A DNA stretch of 64,000 nt, from NCBI RefSeq assembly GCF_030848575.1, contig NZ_JAVDDX010000001.1, forward strand, positions 930,001 to 994,000. The letters run 5' to 3'. Positions within the stretch are counted from its first letter, which is position 1. The number at the start of each line of letters is the position of its first letter. The notes beneath the pieces were generated by a model, which was not told where the DNA came from, did not search any database, and saw only the letters and a list, made by a program, of their open reading frames with translations. The DNA is from Haloarcula sp. H-GB4. Its GTDB lineage: Archaea; Halobacteriota; Halobacteria; Halobacteriales; Haloarculaceae. The position numbers and the translations under genes were made by a program. Shown here one piece after another: positions 8,384-16,902 of the stretch.

Positions 8384-9280
8384 ATGACGACGACGAGGGT
8401 GGCCGTTCCGCGCAAGGGCCGGCCTCTCGAAGCAGTACTGGAGCGACTCGCCGGACGCACGGGGACGACCGACCTGGCCGACGATATCATCTCGACGCTT
8501 CGCTACGAGAAGGCCGTCACCAAGGGCAATCAGGACGCGGTCGCCGATGTGTACCATCGCATTAGCGATTACTCCTCGCTCGATGCGCCATACGAGCCAG
8601 AATACACGCTGCTGCGGGACGACCGCGACGGGATGCCGCGACGGATCGTCTTCGACAGCGTCACCGTGCCGACCGAACACGGTGATGTCCAGCTGATCGG
8701 CCGCGAGGAACCGTTTCGGGCGCTCCGGACACACGAGTTTGCGCTCGGGTTCGACAGCGCCGACCTCGTACTCGAAGAAGTCGTTCAGCTCCGGGACGAA
8801 CCGCTGACTGCTATCCACGAGATCAACGACCGCATCGATCCGCTGGACACGGATGTCCGGGTCGTGACCGGGCTAGGCGACACGGTGTACCACACGCTGC
8901 TGGCGACGCCGGAGGTTATGGACACACAGGACGGTCCCCTCGACCGGTCCTTCGTCACCAACTACGAGGGCGAACTCTGTATCTCACCGCGGTACGAACG
9001 GCTCGTCGAAGCCGTCCTCGGGACGAGCGCGCTCGATGGCGTCTCCTTTACCTATCCGACTGAGGGTGGCGAAGAGGAAGCAGACATCGCGGCGACCGGC
9101 CTCGGCGTCTACCTCACCGTCACGGGGTCGACCGCGCGCGACCATGGCCTTGAACTGGGCGAGCAGTTGTTCCCCAGTGAAACCGTACTTCTGGAAAACG
9201 CCCACGAGCGTACCGAGAGGACGAAACAGGTCGCCAGTCTGTTCGAGGAACCAGAAGAAACAGCGCTGCAGTCGGTCTAA
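8384..9280 (+). CDS. Divergent HisG-like (ATP phosphoribosyltransferase fold) protein
   Basis: A 298-aa protein that keeps the landmarks of HisG in order without being the biosynthetic enzyme. The start RVAVPRKGRPLEAVLERL matches HisG's first strand and helix; about residues 117-135 (FALGFDSADLVLEE) match the segment that reads D-L-G-I-T-G-L-D in HisG; about 185-190 (FVTNYEG) match the T-E-x-P-N strand; and a C-terminal VTGSTARDHGLE matches the PRPP loop, normally T-G-T-T-L-R-x-N-G-L-E. The Leu of that loop is Ala, and an N-terminal insertion replaces the usual sequence around the ATP site. A regulatory or altered-substrate role is more likely than histidine synthesis; this is inference. Confidence 0.6.
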   Translation: MTTTRVAVPRKGRPLEAVLERLAGRTGTTDLADDIISTLRYEKAVTKGNQDAVADVYHRISDYSSLDAPYEPEYTLLRDDRDGMPRRIVFDSVTVPTEHGDVQLIGREEPFRALRTHEFALGFDSADLVLEEVVQLRDEPLTAIHEINDRIDPLDTDVRVVTGLGDTVYHTLLATPEVMDTQDGPLDRSFVTNYEGELCISPRYERLVEAVLGTSALDGVSFTYPTEGGEEEADIAATGLGVYLTVTGSTARDHGLELGEQLFPSETVLLENAHERTERTKQVASLFEEPEETALQSV

Positions 9281-9288
9281 AACCGTTT

Positions 9289-10233
9289 TCAGAGACGCCG
9301 CCGCTGGATGAGCTTCGCAGCGACGCCGACGGGTACAACGACCCACGCGACGAGCCCCGCGGCGACCATCGGCGTGGTCAGCCCGGCCTGTGTCAAGACG
9401 CTGCCGAAACCACCGGCGACCACGTCCACCTGTGAGAGCGCGAGCACGCGGAAGCAGTCCACTGGGTTGAGGAGTATCGCCACGGCGATAGCGCCGGATC
9501 CGAGATCGAACCCTGCGACAGCCCCCAGCGCGACGAGGTCGTGCAACAGCGCGACCCAGAGCCAGATGGCCAGTGTCGCACCGAGCGCGTGCGTCTTCGT
9601 CCGCGCAACCGTCGAGATCAGCACCGCCACGCCAAGCATCGCACAGGCGGTCAACACCGCAACAAGGGCGACCGCCGCGTACTGGCCGACGCTAGCGAGG
9701 CCGATGTAGCGGACGGTCAACAGCGCACCGGGAACGAAACCGAGTAACATCGCGCCGGACAGCACCGCCGCTCGGCCGATGGCAGTCCCGACGACGACAC
9801 GGCCTTTCGTCACCGGAAGCGCGAGCATGAGTTCGAGCGAGCCGCGCTCGTCGGCACCGACGATGGCGTCGTAGCCGACCGCCAGCGCCGTCAGCGGCAC
9901 AAGGTAGACGCCGAGTTCCGCGATGGTTGCAATGACTGCATCGAAGCGACCCGGGCCAACTGAACTCGCCCCGAACTGGACGACTGCGGTGGTAAAGAGG
10001 CCGAACAGCAGCGCCACGCCGAGTGCCCACCGGCTCCGGACGGCCAGCCGGTACTCTCGACGAGCGATGGTGAGTAGACTGCTGTCGGCAAGTCCTTCGA
10101 GCGCCGATCTGTCGGCCGCGTCCGTCGCCGTCTCCATCTCGGTTCCGCCGTCGTGCAACCGGGTGGCTGGCGCGTCGACTGCGACGACGCCGCCGTCGGG
10201 GGCAGGGTCCGTCGAGGAGTCGTCTTCGCTCAT
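9289..10233 (-). CDS. nosY: ABC-2 type permease NosY
   Basis: A 314-aa membrane protein with six predicted membrane segments after an N-terminal cytoplasmic region of ~60 residues. The opening ARREYRLAVRSRW and the loop GADERGSLELMLALPV are typical of NosY/ABC-2 permeases, where the E-L-L-A-L-P-V loop contacts the ATPase. With NosF and NosD it forms the transporter needed to mature the copper centre of nitrous oxide reductase. It is the last gene of the minus-strand nos operon; its ATG overlaps the nosF stop by 4 nt. Confidence 0.88.
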   Translation of the reverse strand: MSEDDSSTDPAPDGGVVAVDAPATRLHDGGTEMETATDAADRSALEGLADSSLLTIARREYRLAVRSRWALGVALLFGLFTTAVVQFGASSVGPGRFDAVIATIAELGVYLVPLTALAVGYDAIVGADERGSLELMLALPVTKGRVVVGTAIGRAAVLSGAMLLGFVPGALLTVRYIGLASVGQYAAVALVAVLTACAMLGVAVLISTVARTKTHALGATLAIWLWVALLHDLVALGAVAGFDLGSGAIAVAILLNPVDCFRVLALSQVDVVAGGFGSVLTQAGLTTPMVAAGLVAWVVVPVGVAAKLIQRRRL

Positions 10234-11237
10234 GCTGGCTCACCGCCTGAGTCCTCGGACGCTGTTTCCGAAGCCGATGCCGCCGCTGTGCTGTCGGAGC
10301 CAGAGTTGCCGCCGTCGTCCGCCTCGACGGCCTCGTGGAACGCGGCCTCAAGGCCGGGTTCCCGGACCTCGAAACGGTCGATGTCGTACCCCTCACCGAC
10401 GGCGGTCAGCAGGTCGTAGGCCTCCGCTGGCGTGGTCCGTGCCGTCACGTCCGCGCCTGAACGACTGACGCTGGACACTGCCTCGTGGGTTTCGAAGTCG
10501 GTTGCCACATCGCTCGCAGCCGCCTCGGACGCAAGCGACAGCGCCAGCGTCACCTCGTCGGCGGCGGCGCGGCGAAGTTCTTCGACTGGGCCCGCAGTCG
10601 CCACCTGTCCGTCGGCGATGATGACCGCCTCCGAGCAGAGCCGCTGAATCTCCCCGAGCGCGTGCGAGGAGAAAACAATGGTCACGTCGGTCTCCGACGC
10701 CAGAGACTCCACGACCTCGTGGAATGCCCGGATACCGTTGGGGTCGAGCCCCGCGGTCGGTTCGTCGAGTATCAGTACGGCCGGTTCACCGACGAGCGCG
10801 GTGCCGAGGCCGAGCCGGCGGTTCATCCCGTTGGAGTAGCCGCCGACCCGGCGGTCCGCGGCGTCCGCGAGCCCGACGGTGTGCAGGATACGCTTGACGT
10901 GGTGGTCCCGGTTCTCGCGGGGCACCGAGCGCATCCGGGCGTGGAAACTGAGTATTTCGCGGCCGGTCAGGCTCGGCGGGAAGCCGGCATGCTCGGGGAG
11001 ATAGCGCACTCGTTCGCGGACGGTGGTCCCGTCGGTGGGGTCCGCACCGGCGACGGAGATACTCCCCTCGTCCGGCCGGTTCAGCCCGGCGAGCATTTTG
11101 AACAGCGTCGTCTTGCCGGCTCCGTTCGTGCCAAACACGCCGAGGGTGGCCCCCTGCTCGACAGACAGACTCAGTCCGTCGAGCGCCTGCACGTCACCGT
11201 AGGCTTTCGATACGTCGTCGACGTCAATCACGTTCAT
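10230..11237 (-). CDS. nosF: ABC transporter ATPase NosF
   Basis: An ABC ATPase of 335 aa from the ATG at 11237 (MNVIDVDDVSKAYGDV), which I prefer over a longer frame reaching 11342 because it begins the first conserved strand. Walker A GTNGAGKTT, signature YSNGMNRR (a NosF-like form of LSGGQ), Walker B AVLILDEPTAGLDP and the switch His (FSSHALGE) are all present. The C-terminal ~80 residues are an acidic, Ser/Ala-rich tail. It energises NosDFY for assembly of the copper site of NosZ. Its start overlaps the nosD stop by 14 nt. Confidence 0.9.
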   Translation of the reverse strand: MNVIDVDDVSKAYGDVQALDGLSLSVEQGATLGVFGTNGAGKTTLFKMLAGLNRPDEGSISVAGADPTDGTTVRERVRYLPEHAGFPPSLTGREILSFHARMRSVPRENRDHHVKRILHTVGLADAADRRVGGYSNGMNRRLGLGTALVGEPAVLILDEPTAGLDPNGIRAFHEVVESLASETDVTIVFSSHALGEIQRLCSEAVIIADGQVATAGPVEELRRAAADEVTLALSLASEAAASDVATDFETHEAVSSVSRSGADVTARTTPAEAYDLLTAVGEGYDIDRFEVREPGLEAAFHEAVEADDGGNSGSDSTAAASASETASEDSGGEPA

Positions 11238-12615
11238 AGTAGCTCCTCCAGTTCTCGTGGGGTGGTTCGGTGAGCGGGCGGGCATCGACGACGCCGGGCG
11301 ACTTGACCACAGGCACGGACGACTCGGCCAGCCGAACGGCATCGAAGGCCGGGCTGCTGGCGAATACCCGCGCGGCGGGCTTTTCGGCAGTCACCTGCTG
11401 GACAGCCCCGGCCGGTTGATAGCGGGTGTCTCCGATGCCATCGTCATCGATGTCCGTTGGGTTCGCCCGGGACCAGTAGTTCCCGACGCTCTCGTTCCAG
11501 TGGACCTGGTCGCTCATCACCGCGAGCACCGGCCTGTTGTTGCGGATGAAACTGTTCTCGGTCACGGTGCCGTCGGTGCTCCCCGCAGCGATGTGGACGC
11601 CGATGTCGTTGCCGACGATGAGGTTGCCGACGATGCGGTTGCTGACGGAGTTGTAGACGAACAGCCCGTTCTCGTTGTCGACGAGGTGATTCCCGCGGAT
11701 GTCCGTGTCGTCGATGCTTTTGACGAGGATGCCGTGACCGGACTGCCCGCTGTTGTTCACCGCGATATTGTCCTCGATGATGAGGTGTTTCGACACCATC
11801 AGCGCGTACCCGACGTCGTTGTCGAAAGCGGTGTTGTTCCGCAGGTGGCAGTCGTCGGAGTACATGTAGTGGACGCCGTACCGGAGGTCCCACATGGTGT
11901 TGCCGGTCGCGTTCACGTCCTTGGCCCAGTTGAAGTAGAGCCCGTCCCGAACAGTGGTGATGTCGTTGTTCCGGATGACGCTGTCCTCGGTCTTCCAGAT
12001 CTGGATGCCATTGCCGCGCTTGGTCAACTGCGTAATCTCCTCGCGGCCGACGATGGTGTTGTTCCGGATGTCGGCGTCGTCGACCCCGTCAAGCCAGATG
12101 CCGAAGGTCATGCCGGTCACGCGGCTGTCACGGACAGTGACCTCGCTTGCGTTGACGAATATCGCGGCATCATTCGTCGCGGTGCTGTAGCCGCTGTTGC
12201 GGACCCAGAGATCCGATACGGTGACACCCTGTGCTTCGATGGCGAGAACGTCACCTTCCCCGTCGCCGTGCAGCAGCGCCGACCCGGGACCGCTCCCGGA
12301 GAGAGTGACGTTCGGCGTCGTGACGACGAGAGTCTCGTTAAAGCGACCGTCGAGCGTGACGGTATCGCCGGGGTCAGCGGCGTCAACCGCCGCCTGCGCG
12401 CTGTCGTACGTTTCGCCATCGACTGTCGCGGTGCCGTCGGCTGACGGGGCGATAAACGAGTCCGTATCTGGCACGTCGGGATCAAAGGCGAGGTCATCGT
12501 GGGTTCCGTCGGTCTCGCCGGCGCTGGCCATTCCGACAGCCATGACCGACAGCACGAGTAGGACCGCGGTCCCAACGGCGAACACTCGCTCGAAATCGTG
12601 GGACAGTGGGCTCAT
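11224..12615 (-). CDS. nosD: Periplasmic copper-processing protein NosD
   Basis: A 463-aa secreted protein with a Sec-type signal sequence (about 10-32) and a right-handed parallel beta-helix made of repeats with N-N-x-I/D-I-R-x-N spacing (about 85-385). This is the NosD/CASH architecture, which in characterised NosDFY complexes delivers copper or sulfur for the CuZ centre outside the membrane. The Asn ladder, the GIWLDG and GIQIWKT segments and the late GNYWS are characteristic. It lies between nosF and the unnamed membrane protein of the operon. Confidence 0.92.
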   Translation of the reverse strand: MSPLSHDFERVFAVGTAVLLVLSVMAVGMASAGETDGTHDDLAFDPDVPDTDSFIAPSADGTATVDGETYDSAQAAVDAADPGDTVTLDGRFNETLVVTTPNVTLSGSGPGSALLHGDGEGDVLAIEAQGVTVSDLWVRNSGYSTATNDAAIFVNASEVTVRDSRVTGMTFGIWLDGVDDADIRNNTIVGREEITQLTKRGNGIQIWKTEDSVIRNNDITTVRDGLYFNWAKDVNATGNTMWDLRYGVHYMYSDDCHLRNNTAFDNDVGYALMVSKHLIIEDNIAVNNSGQSGHGILVKSIDDTDIRGNHLVDNENGLFVYNSVSNRIVGNLIVGNDIGVHIAAGSTDGTVTENSFIRNNRPVLAVMSDQVHWNESVGNYWSRANPTDIDDDGIGDTRYQPAGAVQQVTAEKPAARVFASSPAFDAVRLAESSVPVVKSPGVVDARPLTEPPHENWRSYYERD

Positions 12616-13403
12616 GAGTGAATTTCTGGTTGGTCAGACTCAGCCGCGGTGGTTGTCGGGCGGTGCGGGGCATCTTCCTCGTCGTCGGAGTCGCCGTCAC
12701 GGTCCCGAACGGCGTCGGGAAGCCCGGTGGCCCTGTCGCGAATTCGGGCCGGGAGCTCGTTGAACGTCACTGCCTGATCGCGGTAGTAGTACGAAACCGC
12801 GAGCAGTCCAACGGCGGTGGCGGCCATGTACGCGCCGAGGCCGAACCGGGAGGCACTCGTGATGTTGGCGACCTGGTACTGGCCCCACAGAGGCGGTGTG
12901 AAGCCGGCAACGCCCATCACCGGTGCGCCGGGGTCGAGCGTGTGGCCGGCCTGCCAGAGCCGGTACTGGATGTCGGCCAGCATCACGGTGAACACCAGCA
13001 CGGTGCCGCCGAACTGGTATTTCAGGCCGCGTTTGAGCTTCTTGACGGTCGGCGCGATAGCGACGAATACTGACAGCAGTGACACGCCGATGAACGCGAC
13101 CGGCCCGAGCGCCCACTCGGGTACGTCGATGGCGTTCTCCTCAACGGGGAAGTTCGGCTCGACTAACACCGGGTCGGGGAAGTAGAACCCGACGTAGTGG
13201 TTCAGCCGCGCCATCTCGATGAAATCCCCGGTCAGGTGGGGGTAGGCGTACAGAGAGACGCGGAGCGTCGTGCTGGGGTACTGGACGGCGTCGACGCTGA
13301 TGCGCCACATCGGGAACGCGAGCGCCGCGACGAACAGCGCTGCTGCTGCCACGGGGAGACCCCGCCGGATCTCACGGAAGTCGTCGATGGTGGGTCGTTG
13401 CAT
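12612..13403 (-). CDS. Membrane protein of the nos operon
   Basis: A 263-aa membrane protein with about four segments (near 17-35, 103-122, 136-155 and 185-205), an acidic Asp/Glu-rich cytoplasmic tail and a long outside loop (about 40-100) that carries a His- and Tyr-rich stretch (LNHYVGFYFPDP). It sits between nosZ and nosD, with a 4-nt overlap to nosD, so it is almost surely part of N2O reduction. I do not see NosL or NosR features such as a metal-binding lipoprotein Cys or flavin site. In haloarchaeal nos clusters an unassigned membrane protein occupies this place. A role in copper handling or electron delivery is inference. Confidence 0.75.
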   Translation of the reverse strand: MQRPTIDDFREIRRGLPVAAAALFVAALAFPMWRISVDAVQYPSTTLRVSLYAYPHLTGDFIEMARLNHYVGFYFPDPVLVEPNFPVEENAIDVPEWALGPVAFIGVSLLSVFVAIAPTVKKLKRGLKYQFGGTVLVFTVMLADIQYRLWQAGHTLDPGAPVMGVAGFTPPLWGQYQVANITSASRFGLGAYMAATAVGLLAVSYYYRDQAVTFNELPARIRDRATGLPDAVRDRDGDSDDEEDAPHRPTTTAAESDQPEIHS

Positions 13404-13433
13404 GGCTGAACACCTCCGAAGTGGGTTGTGTCG

Positions 13434-15413
13434 CTACCCCTCCGCCGGTTCGACAATCATCCGGCTGCGCATCTCCAGGTGTAGGGCGCTACAGAAGAAC
13501 GTACAGTAGATCCAGTACACGCCGGGATCGTCAGCCGTGAACGTAACCTCACGAGTGTCCTGTGGCGCCACAGCGTAGTTGATGTCGTGCTCGGGGATGG
13601 CAACGCCGTGGATGATGTCCTGCACGCCCTCGATGTTGGTCGTGGACAGTTTCACTTCGTCGCCTTCCTGCACCGTGAAGTCCGGCAGGCCGTACTCCGA
13701 GCGCTTGGTCGTCATCTTGACGTGGACGCTGTTCTCACCCGTGCGCTCGACGCCGGAGTCTTCCTCGGTGATATAGGTCTCGTCGTAGTCGCTCTTGTCG
13801 TAGACCTTCTTGGCGTCGATCTTGTCCTTATGGGCGAACACGCAGTCGTGTGGCTCGGGATATGCCGGGTGGTCCGCGACCAGTTCCATCTCTTTTTCAC
13901 CTTGCCCGATGTGTATGAGCTGGTCGTTATCGGGCATGATCGGACCGACCGGGAGGAACCGGTCTTTCGAGAGCTTGTTGAGGCTGATGAGCCATTCTCC
14001 GTCCGGGTCGGTCGTCATCGCCTCAAGCGCCTGAATGTGACCGGGGTTGTAGTGAACGTCCTGTTTCTCGATGATCGGGTCTTCGGACCCCTCCTCAGCC
14101 TCGACAGCGGCCTCGATGTCCCACTTGACCGCCTGGGAGTCGATGAATAGCGACGTGTAGGCGTGGCCGTTGCCGTCGAAAGTCGTGTGCAGCGGGCCGA
14201 GCCCGACACGCGGTCGTCCGGCGACAACCTCTTCGGGATCGGAGGAGTCGGCCAACGCGTTCAGGTCGAGCATGGTCACCGTCGGCGAGAGCTTCCCCGC
14301 GATGAAGGCGTAGTCGCCGTTCGGCCCGACCTCGACACAGTGAGGGCTTTTCGGCGTCGGAATGTACTTCACGATAGGGCGGTCGCCCTGATTGAGTGAG
14401 CTTCCCTGCGTGCCGTCGATGACGGGGATGCCGTTGACTTCCTCGTAGTTGCCGTTCTCGACGGCCTGCTCGATGGCCGGGATGTCGAAGGCCTTGACGT
14501 TATCCCGGTCGTCCTTCGTCATGCCCTGAATGTCGGTAGCCTCCTCGCTATTGTATGCCGAGGAGATGGCCCACCGACCCTCTTTGCCGGTGTCGACGAT
14601 ATCGAGATTACCGTCGACCTTGACCTGCCACTGGGTCTCCATTGACTCGGGGTCAACGGCGACGAACAGCGACGTGTAGTTGTCCGGGTTCTTCACGTCG
14701 GTCCCGTCGTTGGGTAGCGGCGCGCGGAACTCGCCGTTGCCCAGCACGTACTTGGTGTCCGGGGAGAGGACGGTACAGCCGTGGATGGCCTGCATGTTCG
14801 GGACGTCAGTGATCGCGTCTGTCTCGAAGTACGTGAGGTTCACGCGGGCGATGCGACCGTTGGCCTTGTCGTTGACGTACAGATACTCGCCGTCGTAGTC
14901 GCCGTCCGTCTCCGAGAGGTTCGGGTGATGGTTGTCACCCCAGCTATACCCGCCGCCCTCTTCGAGCAGCTCTTTCGTGTCATCGGTGAAGCCATAGCCC
15001 GACGCACAGTCGGTGTTGAACACCGGAATGCGGGTGAGCTCGCGCATCGACGGGATGCCAATGACCCGCAGTTCGCCGGAATGTCCGCCCGACCAGAAGC
15101 CGTAGTACTCGTCGTGTTCGCCGGGTTCGACCGTGTGGCTCGCGCCGCTGCCCGATGGTGTCGACTGGCTGCCAGCGCTGCCACCGCCACCAGTCAGCGC
15201 CGAACACCCGGCGACCGACCCCATCGCACCGGCGGCGACGCCGGCTTTCATGAAGTCCCGGCGACCGAGCGAGAGCCCGGGCAGTCCCAGCGAGATGTCG
15301 TCGTCTTCAGCCGTTTCATCAGGGGACTCGACCTCCGCCAGAACAGAGTCAAGCGTTTCTTCGTACTCTTCGAGAACCTCGTTCGGGTCGCGGGGGGTTT
15401 CGTTCTTACTCAT
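13434..15413 (-). CDS. nosZ: Nitrous oxide reductase NosZ
   Basis: The enzyme that reduces N2O to N2, here 659 aa. A Tat signal with RRDF at 51-54 follows an unusual acidic N-terminal extension of ~50 residues; a Cys at 70 in VAGC suggests a lipid anchor. A seven-bladed propeller for the CuZ centre spans ~85-530 and keeps His-rich motifs such as GDNHHPN. The C-terminal cupredoxin domain has the CuA motif C-x3-C-x3-H-x2-M (Cys637, Cys641, His645, Met648). Two nt upstream is the halocyanin stop, so electron donor and reductase are co-expressed. The Tat signal and the halocyanin link fit the haloarchaeal NosZ group. Confidence 0.96.
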   Translation of the reverse strand: MSKNETPRDPNEVLEEYEETLDSVLAEVESPDETAEDDDISLGLPGLSLGRRDFMKAGVAAGAMGSVAGCSALTGGGGSAGSQSTPSGSGASHTVEPGEHDEYYGFWSGGHSGELRVIGIPSMRELTRIPVFNTDCASGYGFTDDTKELLEEGGGYSWGDNHHPNLSETDGDYDGEYLYVNDKANGRIARVNLTYFETDAITDVPNMQAIHGCTVLSPDTKYVLGNGEFRAPLPNDGTDVKNPDNYTSLFVAVDPESMETQWQVKVDGNLDIVDTGKEGRWAISSAYNSEEATDIQGMTKDDRDNVKAFDIPAIEQAVENGNYEEVNGIPVIDGTQGSSLNQGDRPIVKYIPTPKSPHCVEVGPNGDYAFIAGKLSPTVTMLDLNALADSSDPEEVVAGRPRVGLGPLHTTFDGNGHAYTSLFIDSQAVKWDIEAAVEAEEGSEDPIIEKQDVHYNPGHIQALEAMTTDPDGEWLISLNKLSKDRFLPVGPIMPDNDQLIHIGQGEKEMELVADHPAYPEPHDCVFAHKDKIDAKKVYDKSDYDETYITEEDSGVERTGENSVHVKMTTKRSEYGLPDFTVQEGDEVKLSTTNIEGVQDIIHGVAIPEHDINYAVAPQDTREVTFTADDPGVYWIYCTFFCSALHLEMRSRMIVEPAEG

Positions 15414-15414
15414 A

Positions 15415-15927
15415 TCAGACCACCTTGATTGTGCCGGCCATCCCGTTCATCTCGTGGGGAATGCAGTAGTACTCGTACGTGCCCGTCGTCTCCAGCGTGA
15501 CCTCGTAGCTCTCGCCTTTCGGGACGTTGCCCTCCTGGCCATTGCTGTACCCGTCTTTCGCGGCCTGTTCGGAGTCGAACTCACCGGACGCGAAGTAGTC
15601 CGCGCCGTCGGGGATCTTGTTTTCGTAGGCCGTCACCGTGTGACCGATGCTGCCGACGTTCTCGAATGTGACCGTCGTCCCAGCCTCGACCTGAATTTTC
15701 TTCGGCTCGTATGCCAGTTCGTCCGTCATTTCGACGGTGCTCGTCTCGGTCCACTCGGACCCACTCCCGCCGTCACTGGCCTCAGTCTCGCCGCCGTCTG
15801 CTCCGTCGCTGCTGCTGCCCGAGTCGCCGTCACCGCCACTGTCGGACCCGCCGCCCGACGAACAGCCAGCCAGCGCAACTCCAGCTGCGAGACCCAGACC
15901 GCGCACGAATGTTCTACGCGTTTCCAT
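15415..15927 (-). CDS. Halocyanin-like blue copper lipoprotein
   Basis: A 170-aa exported cupredoxin. The N-terminus has a Tat motif (Arg4-Arg5) and a lipobox with Cys22, then a Ser/Gly/Asp linker. The plastocyanin-type domain keeps the type-1 copper ligands: His in the GHTV strand, and Cys155, His158 and Met163 in C-x2-H-x4-M. It probably hands electrons from the respiratory chain to NosZ, whose gene follows after 1 nt. It is the first gene of the nos operon, with a TATA box at 15962-15968. Confidence 0.92.
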   Translation of the reverse strand: METRRTFVRGLGLAAGVALAGCSSGGGSDSGGDGDSGSSSDGADGGETEASDGGSGSEWTETSTVEMTDELAYEPKKIQVEAGTTVTFENVGSIGHTVTAYENKIPDGADYFASGEFDSEQAAKDGYSNGQEGNVPKGESYEVTLETTGTYEYYCIPHEMNGMAGTIKVV

Positions 15928-15961
15928 GGTAGCTCACGACTGCAACTCGAAGACCAACCTG

Positions 15962-15968
15962 TATATAT
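15962..15968 (-). promoter_or_regulatory. TATA box of the nos operon
   Basis: On the minus strand ATATATA lies 35-41 nt before the halocyanin ATG at 15927, leaving room for a short leader. I found no clear inverted repeat around it that would mark an oxygen- or nitrate-responsive operator. Confidence 0.45.
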
Positions 15969-16127
15969 GGGGAACCGCACTTTCATTTCGCAGGAAGCGG
16001 GGCGAATATGTTCGTCGGTGAATAGTGAACCGAGTATTCTCACAGTGGCTCCGTTAGAATAGCGACTGCCGAACTACCTGATCGGGGCAGTTGGGAGTGA
16101 TCGATTCGGGTCTCCCCGGCGGACGCC

Positions 16128-16817
16128 TCACACCGGTTTACTCTGGGATGCGACAACATCTACCCCCGGGCTGTAGTAGCACACGGGGTCATCGTTGGGA
16201 CGGGCGAACCCGTCGGCCCGCAGTAATGTATCGGTCTCGACGGTCGCCGACGCCGGGTACAGCGTCCAGGTGTCGTGGCTGACATCGGTGTACCGGAGCG
16301 ACCCGTCCGGTGCCTCGGTGTAGAACCGATAGCGTTCGACCAGAAACTCGGCCAGCGAATCCGCAGTGGCGGTGAACGGGTCGTCCGTCGGCCAGTACGC
16401 CGCCTCGTACACGCCGGGACGTGCCCCGGGATGCTGCCGTCGGCTGTCGAATTGTACGCGACCGTCGCGAAGTTGCAGGGAGATGCGGGCGTAGTAGTAC
16501 GGGAGGTGGTGAAACAGGCGTGCGCCGACGACGCTCGCAAGCCCCTGTGCGTCGAGGCTGAAGAAGTAGACGCTCGGGACGCCGTCGCGGGTGACGTACG
16601 TACGGACGTTGATCTCCGGGAGCCGAACGCCGAGCGACCGTGGGACCCCTTTCGGTCGGACGGCGACGTTGGTGAACGGCACGACCGAAAGCCACGCCGA
16701 CCCGTCGTAGCGGTCGGCTTCGAGCGAGGGCGGGAGGTGTGCATCCATCAGTTCGGGGTCGACCGGCCAGTTCTCGAACAGCAACTGCCGCCAGCTCATC
16801 TCCAGGGGCAGGACCAT
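16128..16817 (-). CDS. YqjF-type DUF2071 protein
   Basis: A 229-aa protein of the YqjF/DUF2071 family. It begins with the usual WRQLLFENWPVDPE segment, then PPSLEADRYDGSAWLSVVPF and LPEINVRTYV, all family landmarks, and ends in a pattern close to D-V-V-A-S-Q-S-K-P. No membrane segment is predicted. The biochemical function of the family is unknown; folds of this kind are beta-barrels that could bind a small hydrophobic ligand. It stands as a single gene downstream of, and on the same strand as, the DUF7260-type gene. Confidence 0.85.
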   Translation of the reverse strand: MVLPLEMSWRQLLFENWPVDPELMDAHLPPSLEADRYDGSAWLSVVPFTNVAVRPKGVPRSLGVRLPEINVRTYVTRDGVPSVYFFSLDAQGLASVVGARLFHHLPYYYARISLQLRDGRVQFDSRRQHPGARPGVYEAAYWPTDDPFTATADSLAEFLVERYRFYTEAPDGSLRYTDVSHDTWTLYPASATVETDTLLRADGFARPNDDPVCYYSPGVDVVASQSKPV

Positions 16818-16902
16818 ACGCTCGAGTTCACACCGTAGCGAAAAGAGTCTCCTGTTGGAGGCGTCAGATAGCGCGCGAGATCTAGCGCCCGCTTCCAGTA
16901 GC

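Noticed and set aside
11257-12444. A 395-codon open frame opposite nosD
   Set aside because: The minus strand encodes a typical NosD beta-helix; the plus-strand frame is a Val/Asp-rich shadow.
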